Source: Tillandsia leiboldiana | Taxonomy: Eukaryota > Streptophyta > Magnoliopsida > Poales > Bromeliaceae | Assembly: GCA_029204045.2 (NCBI GenBank) | Contig: CM055071.1 | Location: forward strand, 15,335,161 to 15,399,160 | DNA: 64,000 bases | Direction of reading: 5' to 3' | Shown: one piece after another, positions 11,334-23,631 of the stretch | Layout of the letters: every line of letters begins with the position of its first letter | How positions within the stretch are numbered: position 1 is the stretch's first letter | The notes under the pieces: model-generated | The model's input: the letters and a program-made list of their open reading frames with translations, nothing else | Told to the model about the DNA's origin: nothing | Database searches by the model: none | Program-made: the position numbers and the translations under genes

Positions 11334-12754
11334 TCAATCATCTGAGTCAGAGTCTTCAGAGCTCGTGCAGCCCAGTTTAGAGAACATCTTTTTCACCAGC
11401 TTGTTCATTGAATTGACCTTCTTGGTTATGGTAATATGAGCTGCCGTGATGAGCTCAAGCTCATTGGAAATTCTCTTATGTGCCTTCGAAATCTGTTCTT
11501 GCTCAAAAGATAATCGTTGTTGTTCTTTGTAGATCGATGAGACTGATGCTTCATCCGCTGGTGCGGGTTCTGGTTGTGATGGTGATGCGGAAGTGCCGGT
11601 ACTGGGTTTCTTTCCGCATGGAGAAACTGGAGTGACATGAGGCAATTTGTGAAGAGACTTGACAATGGTGGACTCATCGATCATGCCCAAGCAGTGATGA
11701 TAAGTTGTTGCACTAATATCAACTTGAAATCTCTTTAAGATCCTCATTATAATCAATGGAAATGGTATCCTTTCAGTGGGATGAGGATGCTCAACATATC
11801 TCGTCATTCTATTCTAAATAATGTATGGAATGTTGATATTTAATCCCATTGCCTCTGACGGATGTCTAAGAGATACAAAAACAGCATTCGATCCCATCTC
11901 AAGACTTTCGTCTGCATATTTGGAAGGATATTGTAACAAGTGATGAAGTTTAGGAACCGGTACTCAAGACGAAGTTCTTTGGATTTGATAGACTTCTCCG
12001 TTGATTGAGTTCCCTCCAAACATATTCCCTTTATGACCATTTGCCACATCGTGTTTGTCAAAACCTTTCCCTTTAAGTAATTAACTCCTGTCTTGCTGGC
12101 TTGCATTTCCAAAACCTCGCCAATTAACTGTGGAGTAATTTTAAACCTTGTGCCTTGGATATTCGTGTAAAACTCCATCGGACCATTTTCATTTTCTCGA
12201 AGGTGCCGTGCATTTGTATAGAAGGTCCTTACGTGATGCAGACAGTATCCAAGCATTTTTGGGAATGGGCATACTTGAATAAGGTTTGCTTGTTCAATCA
12301 GAACACCAAACTCAGGGGAGTGATCTCATAGAGCCTCAATATTAAAATGCCTCTCGCCAATGCACTCGCGATTCTCAAATGCCCTTAGGCGATCCGTATT
12401 AACGAACACTTGCTCCTCACGAGGTGGAGAATCCGGAACTATTGGTTCGTTAATCTCGAAACCTCGTGCTCATCCAAACCGTCGAGCCAGTCTTTTTATT
12501 TTCATTGAGATAGAGGATGTCATTGGCGCTTTACCTTTTGACGTGTCGAAAGTCGTTTGCTTAGGTTGAACAGGCATTGATTCATCATCCGACAGTTTGT
12601 CCCAATCAACTTCTTGATTGTCTACTTCAGCCTCTGAGTCGCTGACAAGAAGAAACTCACCTTTCCGTTGAGTTTTCTTAGCTCTTTTCAGTTTGTTTGT
12701 TGCTCGAGTGTGTACCATGGCAACTAGCAGGAAGATGATCCATGAAAACGTCAT
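11334..12754 (-). pseudogene. SV2 ORF3, frameshifted
   Basis: From ATG at 12754 (MTFSWIIFLLVAMVHTRATNK) to TGA at 11334 (tail SSEDSDSDD). The same order of parts as in SV1: short hydrophobic N-terminus, basic patch, acidic stretch (DNQEVDWDKLSDDES), basic patch, globular core (LGYCLHHVRTFYTNARHL, RFKITPQLIGEVL, LEYRFLNFITCYNILP), coiled coil and acidic tail. Frame breaks occur near 12470, near 12330 and near 11870, so no full product is possible. Function unknown. Confidence 0.82.
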
Positions 12755-12781
12755 CGTTGCTATTTCTTGTGAAAGGAAATC

Positions 12782-13164
12782 CTGTGAGCAACAACTCAAG
12801 AACACGAAAAAATTGTTAATTTTCAAAAATTTGAAAAATTGTACCCAAACAATCATTATCGTGTAGAGAGACTAAGAATCGAATTAGTTTTGCAAAAGGA
12901 ATTTTAAAAATAGATCAATCACATGATTTTCGAAAATTCCCATTATATGCCCTAAAACCGAAATTTTTGAAATCGAAGGCCAAAAATCCGTTTATCATTA
13001 GAATACCTAGCATATAATCAAAACTAATCTACCCGGAGTTCTTATTTCAAAAGAAATTTGATCAAACACCATCCACAAACGAAAAAGATACGGAAATTCC
13101 ATCACGTTTTGAGGAAAAATATGAAAAACTGTGAAAAACCGAGATTTTGATCAATAAAACTTAC
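12782..13164 (-). other. SV2 ORF3 leader intron (predicted)
   Basis: GTAAGT donor at 13164 and GCTCACAG acceptor ending at 12782 on the minus strand; 383 bp, AT-rich, no coding capacity. Confidence 0.6.
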
Positions 13165-13277
13165 TAGGAATCGAAGAACTTGAGTTTGAAAGCTTCCAAG
13201 ATGGATGTATTCTAGAGAGAGAAGCTCTGGAGACTTTTGAACAAAAGATTGAAGAAAAAGAAATCAAAACCCTTTTG

Positions 13278-13388
13278 TTCTATATAAAATCCTAGCCGCG
13301 ATCCGGATCAGTTCGTGATTTCGATCCGGATCGGCTACCCGCAGAGAATATCTGCGTTCGGGATCCGGATCGGCTTGTCCAATCCGGA
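13278..13388 (-). promoter_or_regulatory. SV2 internal promoter for ORF3 (predicted)
   Basis: Minus-strand TCCGGA cores at 13302, 13325, 13364 and 13383 (spacings 23, 39, 19) lie just upstream of CTAGGATTTTATATAG, which gives a TATA box near 13281-13290. The spacing is identical to SV1 and SV4 although the core flanks here are GATCCGGATC. Confidence 0.6.
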
Positions 13389-14328
13389 TCGGCTCCAACT
13401 TTTTCTTCAGAAAAATTCAGAAAAATTCTAGAAAATCCATAAAAAGATTGTAAGCACTTTTGTGTACCAACTTTAAATGAAAATCATCGTTTCATACAAC
13501 AAGAAATAGATTATGCCAAATCTATCAATAACATCCAACAAATTAAACGAAAATTTATAAAAATTAAATCCCTTAAAGTTGAACAACTTCAATTACATCT
13601 AACTTGATCTTATGAGTAATGCCTTTATCAAATCATCAATTCGGTAAAGAAAATGAGATACAAAGATCAATAGATGTCTGAAATCCCAGATAAGTTAGAT
13701 AATATATCTAGTCAATTTATTAAAGAGAGTGACTCTTTGAGCATCTTTCATTAAAATTCCCACCTTACACCAACCTTGAAATTTTGACAGAGTCAAGTAT
13801 TTCAACATGCATTTTATTTAATCAAACTTGAAAAACCTTGCTTGGTATACATGTGGTTGCTGCACACAGTACTCGGACGACCGAGGTGGTAGCTCTTTCC
13901 TCCATGTGGTGGTAGTTTTCACCACTCCTCATTGGGATGTAACTCTTTCCACATCTTTTGAGCATAACACTTTTTCTTTGACTACCCCTCAATTGGCTAT
14001 CAATTATTTAAGATATAAAGTATTCAGCCAAATATTGATCTCGATTTCATACTCGACTAAACAGTCAAATAAGATAAAAACTATACCAAGAGATCATCGA
14101 GAGAGAAATTGACTTTGATCAAAATAAAGATGATTTAATTCACATAAATGATCATTGCATCAAATGAATTATTATGATATCCAAAGCATAATAAATTTCT
14201 AAACATATAAAAGGATGCAGTTAAAGTCAATAAAAAACTAATGCTCAATTAATGTTCTATGTCTAAGCATAGATAATGAACAAAAACACAAAACAAAACC
14301 TAACCTAAACAAAAATTTCAAAAAGAGG
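13389..14328 (-). other. SV2 pol-to-ORF3 spacer
   Basis: Non-coding. The conserved short hairpin (ACTCGGACGACCGAG near 13871) is present. The internal purine tract is degraded (ctacccctcaattgg near 13982-13996). Nothing further is recognised. Confidence 0.55.
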
Positions 14329-17130
14329 TTATTTCAAGGAAAGCATTCCAATTGCTTTACGCAAATGAATAAAACATTTTTGATCCAAAGGTTTTGTTAA
14401 AAAGTCAGCTAATTGATCTTCAGTTGAAATGTAGGAAATTTGAAGAATATTTGATTCAACTAGCTCTCTAAGAAAATGATATCTAAGTTCAATGTGTTTT
14501 GTTCTTGAGTGCAACACAGGGTTTTTTGAAATGTTTATAGCACTAGTGTTGTCACATAAAACAATTACCGAAGTTGCTGAAATCCGGAAGTCGCTCAACA
14601 CGCTTTTCATCCAAATGAGTTGAGTTGAACAACTACCCGCTGAGATGTATTCCGCTTCGGCAGTCGAGAGTGCAATGCAGTTTTGCTTTTTACTATGCCA
14701 TGCAACATGGCAATGGCCAAGATAAAAACATGCACCACTCGTACTTTTCCGATCATCCACAGATCCTGCCCAATCGGCATCTGAGTATCCAATAATATCT
14801 AGATTTGTTCCCATAGGATACCAAATTCCGAAATTAATGGTTCCTTTGATATACCGGATGAGCCATTTCACCGCTTTCAGGTGAACCTCCTTTGGTGCTG
14901 ATTGATATCTCGCGCAAATCCCAACACTAAAGGATATATCCGGGGGACTAGATGTGAGGTAAAGTAGACTTCCAATCATGCTGCGATAAAGTTTCTCGTC
15001 TACATTCTCACTAAGAGATTCACTTCCTAATCCCTTATTGCTAGTTCCCATAGGAGTAGGAAAATCTTTAGAATCTTCTAATCCGAATTTCTTTACCAAC
15101 TCCTTTGCATACTTGGATTGACACAGATGGATGCCTTCACCATTTTGTTTCACTTGCAATCCAAGAAAGTATGTCAGTTCGCCCATCATAGACATCTCAA
15201 ATTCGCTTTCCATGGTTTCTGCAAATTTAGAAGCATCATTATCCTTTGTTGCTCCAAATACAATGTCGTCGACATAGATTTGTGCAACAATGAAGTTATT
15301 TTGATAATGCTTCACAAAGAGAGTCCTGTCTGCTCCCCCTCGAGTATAGCCCTTCTCCAAAAGGTGCTTTGTCAACCTTTCGTACCACGCTCGCGGTGCT
15401 TGTTTTAAACCGTAAAGAGCCTTTTTCAAACAAACAATATGGTTAGGTAGTTTACAGTCTACAAAACCTTTCGGTTGAGCCACATAAACTTTTTCATTTA
15501 AAAACCCATTTAAAAACGCGCTCTTAACGTCCATTTGAAAGAGTTTGATCATGGAAACGTAACAAGCGAATCCACAAACCAACTGTCTCCGTATTTTGAC
15601 TCTTTCTTATGGGTCTCCAATGATGTTTGATTCAGGATGATCCTTGGAGATGCGTAACGTTTGATGTAAAGGAGTACTCGGAGGTACATGAGATGATTCC
15701 TGCACATCAGATAAACTTGAAGAACCATTAGATGCATCATTAATATTGGAAGTATTATCATGAGAAGATGCAGTTACAGGAGTATCATCATCAAGAGAGA
15801 TATCAGGGGTAGATTTATCAGATGCAAAGTGGAAAGCTTCATCTACTTTAACATTTATGGATTCTACAATCGTTTTAGATTCCAAGTTAAATACCCGATA
15901 TGCTCTACTATTTGTAGAATAACCCATGAAATCCCTTCGTCACTTCGAGAGTAAATTTTCTAAGATTTTCGCCGGTCACGTAAAATGTAAACACCGGACT
16001 CCCAAAGATGCGAAAATATTTGATGTTGGGTTTTCTACAACACCATAGTTCATATGGTTATTTAACGTTCCCGGGCGCATACAACTCGATTAATAACATA
16101 GCTTGCAGTGTTCACAGCTTCAGCCCAAAAATGTAGGCGGTAAATTCCGGCTGTGAAGCATAACACGTGCCATCTCTTGTACAACCTGTTTTGCGCTCGA
16201 CTACACCATTCTGTTGAGGTGTATAGGGTGCTGAGAATCATGTTTAATGCCATTGGAAGTGCAAAAGTCAGTGAATTTTAATTATGAATTCTCCACCTCT
16301 ATCACTTCTAACACGAATGATCTTTTCATTCTTTTCAATCATAATACGAAGGCAAATCTCGTGAAAAGAATCAAAAGTATCAGCTTTCTCTTTAAAAATG
16401 CTACCCATGAGTATCTAGAGAAATCATCAACAATAAGAAAATATACCATTTACCTCCAAGTGGTTGACGTGTCGGCCCCATAAGATCCATATGCAATAAT
16501 TCCAAGAGCCGTTGGTACCGACGGGATTCAAGTTTCTGTGTGCAGTCCTAGATTGTTTACCTTTTGACAACCACCACACACAATGTTTTGTTTAAGTGAA
16601 AGTTTAGGGACCCCCTTGCCCACGTCTTTGTTTGAAATTCTAGCAAGTTCCTTAAAATTTATGTGACCTAGCCTTTCATGCCAAAGAGTTTCATTATTCA
16701 AAGAGGCAAGTTACAATTTTTTAGAAATTTTATTTGGAACAACATAACAATGTTTTTCAGACTAACCCCTTTAAAAAGAAAAACATGGTTCTATCAGTAC
16801 AATGCATTCGACAGATGAAAAAAGTAACTGAAAAACCATTGTCACAAAGTTGACTGATACTTATGGGGTTAGTCTTAATGCCATCAACAAATAACAATTA
16901 TTTAGAATCGGGCTATCGGAATAGCTACTGTTCCTTTTCCAACAAATTTTTGGGAAGAACTGACCGTCTCCAAAAACTACAAGTCCTCCGGAGATTTCTC
17001 AAAAATTTGAAAATAGTTTGTCACCGGTCATGTGACGGGAACAACCGCTATCCAGATACCAAGACGAATTAGCATAAGCATGCAAGGAAATATTTGTAAC
17101 AAGACAGGGAAAAAACTTCACCTTTGCGTA
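14329..17130 (-). pseudogene. SV2 pol, with internal deletion and many frameshifts
   Basis: The 3' part (14329-15582) is an open frame covering most of the reverse transcriptase (VDVKSAFLNG region onward, YVDDIVFG) and RNase H (YSDADWAGS, STAEAEYIS, CDNTSAI), ending KAIGMLSLK. Upstream, the text jumps from CYVSMI directly to KLFQMDVKSAF near 15545. By comparison with SV4 and SV5 this removes about 130 codons, including the N-terminal fingers of the reverse transcriptase. Integrase, pre-integrase and protease (LDSGCSRHMTGD near 17030) follow in shredded frames. Non-functional. Confidence 0.88.
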
Positions 17131-17421
17131 CCCAAACCTTTCGAGTTTTGGTGTACGTCGGAAATGATGGTGAGGTGATACCTTTGGTGAAAGCGTCTTG
17201 TTGATCCGTCGCTTTTTCTTGACGTCGTCGTCTTGTTTGATGAACGACCGAGGCTCTTTTCCTTCGAAAAATTTTGAATTTTGATTCAGAGGACTCAACC
17301 TTTTGGTAGTCGTTGCAAGAAGTGCTTGGTTGAGGGTTTGGCTCCCATCTTGCAAATTCTTCTATATGCCCTACAATACCACAACGAAAACATACTTGAT
17401 GCTTGACGATCCGAAGAGGGG
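17131..17421 (-). pseudogene. SV2 gag C-terminal remnant
   Basis: Only the end of gag survives: a second zinc knuckle VCFRCGIVGHIEEF near 17360-17400 and the tail leading to pol. The rest is cut at 17422 by a Tekay-type LTR end (TGTCACG). Confidence 0.75.
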
Positions 17422-18545
17422 TGTCACGCCACGGGGGGTCAAAACCACGCCCCGGGCTCGCCAACAAAGATCCGCCGTTTGTACGAAAAAACGCGTACAG
17501 ACGAAGGCCAACCTGCAAAGAGATTATCGCTAAAAGTATCAAAGCGGAAAAGGAGCTAGCAGAAGGAAAGAAAAACAGAATAACTGAAATCACTAAGTAA
17601 AGAGTCCAAATACATGAGTTACATCTCTCAAAACATAAGTTACAGTACCACTGTCTAGTACAAAAGAGGAAACCAAAAAAGGTTAAGGTCACTCTATCTA
17701 TGACTCGACAGGCAAGGGTAGGAACTAGTCGGCGAGGCCCTTACCACTCGGTCAGAGGGACTCCGCATGAGAGCCGAGCCCTGGAAAAGACGCCTCAGGA
17801 ACACCTGTCACACGCAGGGGTTTGTGAGATCAACTGCAAAAGCAGATCTCAATGGGTAAAACACGCTGCCAGGAACTCACGATGGGGCCCACCAAGTCCG
17901 CTGGAGGCAAAAACAGATAGATAGTAGATAGATAGATAGATAGCTATGCAAGCTGGAAAATGAATTACCACTATTGCCTCAATACTATGCTCGAAGGAAA
18001 AACATCTAAGAAACATATGCCACAACCACCGATCATGTCACAATCTCTACGACTGCCCCATAGGGGCCAGGCGAGCATGCGCCTGCTCTTTGAACCTGGA
18101 GCGCACCTAGCACCCACACACCAAATCCACTTGAGGACGGGATTAGTGGGGCGTCCTGTCCGACTGTCTCAATCTCTCAAGTAGCGCCGGTAGCTCGGCC
18201 AGGGGCGAGTACCCACTGGTAGCACGGCCAGGGGTATCAACATCTCAACGCGTCCGGAGCGTGACCCGAGGGGCGCGCCCCACCGGGTAAGGATCTGTTA
18301 CTCTATCTCAAGCAAAAAGCGGATCTGCAGGCTATAATCCTCGATCAAGTAGATCGGAAACCCGATGACTTACCACAATCAACGTCAGAAAAACACAACC
18401 CTCGACTAAATCGGGTAATGTACTAACACCTGAGACTCTGAGTATAGCTAGAAAATAAGGAATCCCCCTTTCTCGGCCCCGGCAACGACGATCACTACTC
18501 ACAGGGGTTTCCACATTTAGAACAATATTCTGCCAGTTACCAGAT
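17422..18545 (-). repeat. Tekay-type LTR, 3' part (left of the gap)
   Basis: In plus-strand view it begins TGTCACGCCACGGGG, the complement of the LTR end (...CGTGACA) seen in TEK1 and TEK2, and runs into the N gap. Short direct repeats occur (ggtagctcggccagggg, twice near 18188-18235). No coding region. The left flank is SV2 gag, ending AGGGG. Confidence 0.75.
17914..17943. repeat. GATA microsatellite
   Basis: Runs of agat/gata units interrupted once (agatagtagata). A simple repeat inside the Tekay-type LTR. Confidence 0.85.
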
Positions 18546-18645
18546 NNNNNNNNNNNNNNNNNNNNNNNNNNNNNNNNNNNNNNNNNNNNNNNNNNNNNNN
18601 NNNNNNNNNNNNNNNNNNNNNNNNNNNNNNNNNNNNNNNNNNNNN
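18546..18645. other. Scaffold gap, 100 N
   Basis: Exactly 100 N, a conventional placeholder for a gap of unknown size. It falls at the edge of a CpG-rich repeat, and the Sirevirus pieces on its two sides face opposite ways. Confidence 0.98.
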
Positions 18646-19705
18646 CGCCCGCGCGCGGGGTTGCCCGCGTGGGTGCCCCACGCGGCGCCCCGGCGGTGCG
18701 GGTCCGCGCGGGTTGCCGCCCGCGCGGCAGCCGCGCGGCGCCCGGGGCGGTGCCCCGCGGTTGCGGGTCCGTGTGGGTGCCGCCCGCGACGGTAGCCGCG
18801 CGGCGCCCGCGCGGTAGCGGGTCCGCGCGGGTGCCAGCCCGCGCGGGTGCCGCCCGCGCGGTGGCCGGCGGCGCCCTGCGCGGTTACGTCCCGCGGAGCC
18901 CGCGCGGGCCCATCGCCGCTTGCGGCGGCGATCGCGGCCCGCGATTCTCCCCCGCGCGATGCCCTACTGAACACCGCGCGCCTCCCCGCCGTCCGTTCCG
19001 TGCCCTAGCATGACGACGATGACGGCGACGGTGACGGATACGACGGAGAAACCCAAGAACTCAAACAAAAAGGACGACGGAAAATTCCCAAATAATTTAT
19101 AACATTATTTTAACTAACCGAAATCGACGGGAAGGTTGTCCGGTATCGCGTTCTGCTTTGCCTTAGTTCGATGTCCGGGAAGATCGGGCTCCTTCCTTTC
19201 TTCTCTTTTTCCCTTTCCTTTCTTCGGCTAGGGTCCGTCTTTTTCTTTTTCTCTTTCTTTCTCTCCTCACCGGTTAGGGTTTTATTTTTCTTTTTTTCTT
19301 TCTTTCCGATAATCGGATCCCTTATATAGCTCGTATTATATCTTTAATTAATTCCTCTTTAATTCGTACGTAAGAAAATTCTATTTTCCGTCATCGATAA
19401 TTAATTAATTAATTAATTATCCCCTACGAGATAACCCACCTTATCTCCAACGGGTGCAAGATATTTTGGACGGATTCCGATGCATGACTAATCACCTCAC
19501 CGCATCACTAAGAATTCCGTTCCGGGAGATCCCGACATCGATTTCAGATCCGATCGCACCGTCGGCCATCATTTTCCCGCGCTCTATCGCAGACAATACC
19601 AGCACCACACACTGGCCACTCTTAAGAATTGCATATTTTATTTCACTTAAAGGCTTAATTAATTACATGTGAGTCAACAATGCCCCTAAGGGCCGGATCA
19701 CTACA
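18646..19705 (-). repeat. Tekay-type LTR, 5' part (right of the gap)
   Basis: The plus-strand end GGCCGGATCACTACA at 19705 is the complement of a TGTAGTGA LTR start, as in TEK1 (TGTAGTGG). A CpG-saturated block occupies 18646-18960, followed by pyrimidine-rich sequence with aaccctaa-type motifs. It sits in the ORF3 5' leader of SV3. The flanks AGGGG (17417-17421) and AAAAG (19706-19710) do not match as a target duplication. Confidence 0.75.
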
Positions 19706-19779
19706 AAAAGTCTCCAGAGCTTCTCTCTCTAGAATTCATCCGTCTTGGAAGCTTACAAACTCAAGTTCTTCGATTCTAA

Positions 19780-20167
19780 GTAAGTTTTATTGATCAAAAT
19801 CTCGGTTTTTCACAATTTTTCATATTCTTCCTCAAAACGTGATAAAATTTCTCTATCTTTTGTCGTTTGTGGATGGTTTTTGATCAAATTTCTTTTGAAA
19901 TAAGAACTCTGGGTAGATTAGTTTTGATTATATGCTAGGTATTCTCATGATAAACGGATTTTTGGCCTTCGATTTTCAAAAATTTCGATTTTAGGGCATA
20001 TAAATGGGAATTTTCGAAAATCATGCGATTGATCTATTTTTAAAATTCTTTTTGCAAAACTAATTTGATTCTTAGTCTCTCTACACGATAATGATTGTTT
20101 GGGTACGATTTTTCAAATTTTTGAAAATTAATAATTTTTCGTGTTCTTGTTGAGTTGTTGCTCACAG
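19780..20167 (+). other. SV3 ORF3 leader intron (predicted)
   Basis: CTAAGTAAGTTT gives a GTAAGT donor at 19780; TTGCTCACAG gives the acceptor ending at 20167. Length 388 bp, AT-rich. Confidence 0.6.
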
Positions 20168-20194
20168 GATTTCTTTTCACAAGTAATAGCAACA

Positions 20195-21610
20195 ATGACA
20201 TTTTCATGGATCATCTTTCTGCTAGTTGCAATGGTACACACTCGAGCAACAAACAAACTGAAAGAGCTAAGAAAACTCAACGGAAAGGTAAGTTTCTTCT
20301 TGTGAGCGATTCAGAGGTTGAAGCAGATAATCAAGAAGTAGATTGGGACAAATTGTCGGATGATGACAATGCCTGTTCAACCTAAGCAAAAGACTTTCGA
20401 CACATCAAAAGGTAAAGCGCCAATGGCATCCTCTATCTCTATGAAAAGAAAGAGACTGGCTCGACGGTTTGGACGAGCACGAGGTTTTCAAGATTAACGA
20501 ACCAATAGTTCCGGATTCTCCACCCCGTGAGGACAAGTGTTCGTTAATGCGGATCGCCTAAGGGCATTTGAGAATCGTGAATGCATTGGCGAGAGGCATG
20601 TTAATATTGAGGCTCTACGAGACCACTCCCCTGAGTTTGGTGTTCTGATTGAACAAGCAAACTTATTCAAGTATGCCGATTCCCAGAAATGCTTGGATAC
20701 TGTCTGCATCACGTGAGGACCTTCTATACAATGCACGGCACCTTCGAGAAAATGAAAACGGTCCGATGGAGTTTTACACGAAATATCCAAGGCACAAGGT
20801 TTAAAATTACTCCACAATTGATTGGCGAGGTTTTGGGAATGCAAGCCAGCAAGACAGGAGTTAATTACTTGAAGGGAAAGAGTTTGACAAATACGATGTG
20901 GCAAATGGTTATAAAGGAAATTTGTTTGGAGGGAACTCAATCAACGGAGAAATCTGTCAAATCCAAGAACTTCGTCTTGAGTACTGGTTCCTAAACTTCA
21001 TCACATGTTACAATATCCTTCCAAATATGCAGACGAAAGTCTTGAGATGGGATCGAATGCTGTTTTTGTATCTCTTAGGACATCTGTCAGAGGCAATGGG
21101 ATTAAATATCAACATTCCATACATTATTTGGAATAGAATGACGAGATATGTTGAGCATCCTCATCCCACTAAAAGAATCCCATTTCCATTGATTATAATG
21201 AGGATCTTAAAGAAATTTCAGGTTGATATTAGTTCAACAACTTATCATCACTGCTTGGGCATGATCGATGAGTCCACCATTGTCAAGTCCCTTCATAAGT
21301 TGCCCCATGTCACTCCAGTTCCTCCATGCGGAACGAAACCCAGTACCGGCACTTCCGCATCACCATCACAACCAGCACCCGCACCAGCGGATGAAGCATC
21401 AGTCTCATCCATCTACAAAGAACAACAACGATTATCCTTTGAGCAGGAATAGATTTCGAAGGAACAGAAGAGAATTTTCAATGAGCTTGAGCTCATCACG
21501 GCAGCTCTATTACCATAACTAAGAAGGTCAATTCAATGAACAAGCTGGTGAAAAAGATGTTCTCTAAGATAGGCTGCACGAGCTCTGAAGACTCTGAATC
21601 GGATGATTGA
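20195..21610 (+). pseudogene. SV3 ORF3, frameshifted
   Basis: ATG at 20195 (MTFSWIIFLLVAMVHTR), stop TGA at 21608-21610. Small deletions and insertions shift the frame near 20250, 20375, 20490, 20535, 20670 and 20725. A CAG-to-TAG stop occurs near 21449 inside the coiled coil. The core text LNFITCYNILPNMQTKVLRW and its neighbours identify it clearly. Confidence 0.82.
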
Positions 21611-22293
21611 TTTCCTCTATTTTTTTTCTTTTGCAGGTTGTTAGTTTTAGTTCTTACTTTTCCTTCAATTTTTGAACTTGTTAACTCTCCTTATTTTGAA
21701 ATTTTGGCTAACTTTGTGACAAAAAGGGGGAGAGAATATTAGAACAGTTGACAGTTGAACAATGAAACTTCGATTGTCCAGCTGTGAACCATGAAGGTAA
21801 GTATAATTGTCCAATTGTGAACCATGAAGGTAAGTATAACTTCAACTTTTGGGTTTTCTTTTGTGATTGCATGCATGCCTAGACTAACTATTTGCTAACT
21901 ATTTGGGCATGTAATATAACTAACAAGTTAATGTTGACTAACAATGTTGTGACATTTGGTTTTTGAATGCATAGAAGATATGTTGTTTTTTAACTATGAT
22001 TCAATTACATATCTGAATGTATAAATGTCATGGTAAGTATAAATGAGTATAAACTTCATCTCTGTGTGTGGTTTTTGAATGACATAAAATTCTTGAGGTA
22101 TCTAACGATTTCTTTTGTCAAGAATGATTTCTTTTGCAGAGAGTACAAATGTCTAAGTCTAGAGTCTGTTTTAGGAGTTTAACTCATGTATCTATCTTTA
22201 TTTGGATCTCATTGTAAATTTTTGTTGTATGGTGATATCAACAAAAATATCTTTTGAATTTTCTTGAGTGGATTTGTGTTTTGTCACGAAACC
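21611..22293 (+). other. SV3 ORF3-to-PPT spacer
   Basis: Non-coding. Holds the second purine-rich run (acaaaaagggggagagaa near 21719-21736) and an imperfect duplication of about 32 bp (two copies of gtgaaccatgaaggtaag near 21783-21835). Nothing else is recognised. Confidence 0.65.
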
Positions 22294-22308
22294 GCCAAAG
22301 GGGGAGAT
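22294..22308 (+). other. SV3 polypurine tract
   Basis: GCCAAAGGGGGAGAT immediately before the LTR start TGTTACGG. Confidence 0.88.
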
Positions 22309-22534
22309 TGTTACGGAATTTGAGTTGGCGTATTTCGTGAATTCGGTTAAGTCTTGAAGATTGAAGATAAAGAAGGTTGGATCATATAACTCAATCTCAA
22401 GAAAGAAGAATTCAAAAGGATCAGGTATGTTTAACTAATTATCTTTGGTGATCCGAATACTTCTATAGTGTAGAAACACTTGGATGAATTTTTAATTGCA
22501 TAAAAATCAAAAACTGGACATGGGACATGTTCAG

Positions 22535-22891
22535 GATCCGGATCAGACACTTCGATCCGGATCCCGAAGGGTGTTAGTTCATACGCAAATTCAATCCGGA
22601 TCGTAGCCTCCTTTGATCCGGATCCCGAACACTGGTTTTTACCCGTATTATGAACGATCCGGATCAGGCAGTTCAATCCGGATCCCGAACATTGGTGTTT
22701 GGTAAATTGTATGAACGATCCAGATCAGGCACTTCGATCCGGATCCCGAACCTTTGTCTTTCTGGAAACTGTCTGTCTCGTTACTGCAATCCGGATCGCC
22801 TAAATCCGATCCGGATCGCCATCCTGAAAAATTCCAGAAAAGGTTAGTTTTTGATTCTTATCCTCTTCCAATGGTTTCTAACCTATAAAAG
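22535..22891 (+). promoter_or_regulatory. SV3 LTR promoter: TCCGGA array and TATA box
   Basis: Cores start at 22537, 22556, 22595, 22617, 22658, 22677, 22719 (mutated to TCCAGA), 22738, 22790 and 22810; spacings 19, 39, 22, 41, 19, 42, 19, 52 and 20. TATAAAAG follows at 22884. Confidence 0.7.
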
Positions 22892-23156
22892 ACCCTTTAA
22901 TTCATCTTTTAGGGTACGACGAAAAATGGAAAAAATACGACCGAAATAGAAAAATCCACAGATAAAGAAGAAACGAAATACTAGATTTAATTCTATGTTT
23001 CTTCATCTATTTTATTAATTTGATTCTAGGTTTTCCAAACTCAGATTTTGAGTAGAATCAAATTAATGAATACTTAGATGGTATTTCCGATCTATTTCTA
23101 ATCTAAGTATTCGGCGGATCATCACCACCCAAAAACAACGATTTCCCCAAAATCGG

Positions 23157-23343
23157 CGCGTGGACTCGCGTGGCCTTGTGGATTCAAGGTGCTACCGCTC
23201 TCGTGGATTCGGAGCGAGGTACGTTCGTGGATTCGAAGCGTGCTACTGGGTGAAGACCGTGGATTCGGTCGGACGTCGTGGAGTTGACGTTGGACGCCGT
23301 GGATTCGGCGTTGGACGCAGATCGTGGATTCGAGAAGTGTTGC
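23157..23343 (+). repeat. SV3 LTR hairpin array (TGGATT loops)
   Basis: Eight stem-loops, same order as in SV5. In one (near 23273-23290) the arms are ACGTCG and TGACGT, so the innermost pair would be G-U in RNA and the loop is TGGAGT. Another has ACG-TTCG against CGAA-G-CGT, with a single bulged G. Confidence 0.65.
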
Positions 23344-23631
23344 GGAGCGAGCGGAGAAGATCAACTAGGAGCGTATGGCAAAAGGTTGAGTCGTCTGTGA
23401 GTACGGTATATCACCTTTGTACGTGTTATAATTCTAGTGGATTTCACCGTGTTATCGGTCCCGTGGTTTTTTACTCCAGTTTGGAGTTTTCCACGTAAAA
23501 TCTCTGCGTGTATTTATTTTTCCGCATTGGGTTTATATCGCAAAGATTTTTGAGTGTTTATTGTTTACACCTATTCATCCCCCTCTAGGTGTTTTTTCCC
23601 CTATTTAGATCCAATTATACATAACCCAACA

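Larger units (their letters stand above)
9311..17421 (-). mobile_element. SV2: Sirevirus-type element, minus strand, nested in SV1 gag
   Basis: From right to left: gag remnant, pol, spacer, internal promoter, ORF3, purine tract, 3' LTR. It belongs to the GATCCGGATC subfamily with SV3 and SV5, unlike SV1 on its left, so the boundary at 9310/9311 is a true element junction. The right end is lost where a Tekay-type LTR starts at 17422. Its 5' LTR, PBS and most of gag are absent. A 5-bp target duplication of SV1's ...TTAAT would be expected on the far side but is not in view. Confidence 0.88.
19706..23631 (+). mobile_element. SV3: Sirevirus-type element, 3' part, plus strand
   Basis: Begins inside the ORF3 leader (AAAAGTCTCCAGAG, just after where the internal TATA box should be) and continues through the leader intron, ORF3, spacer, purine tract and 3' LTR. 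gag, pol and the 5' LTR are missing on the gap side. Subfamily GATCCGGATC. Confidence 0.88.
22309..23631 (+). repeat. SV3 3' LTR (1323 bp)
   Basis: TGTTACGGAATT at 22309 to ATAACCCAACA at 23631. Contains ten palindrome units, a TATAAAAG box at 22884-22891, the hairpin array (23157-23343) and the C-rich end motif. Confidence 0.92.

Noticed and set aside
17422..19705. A simple solo LTR
   Set aside because: The flanking 5-mers do not match, the two sides are different elements in opposite orientation, and an unknown gap sits in the middle.
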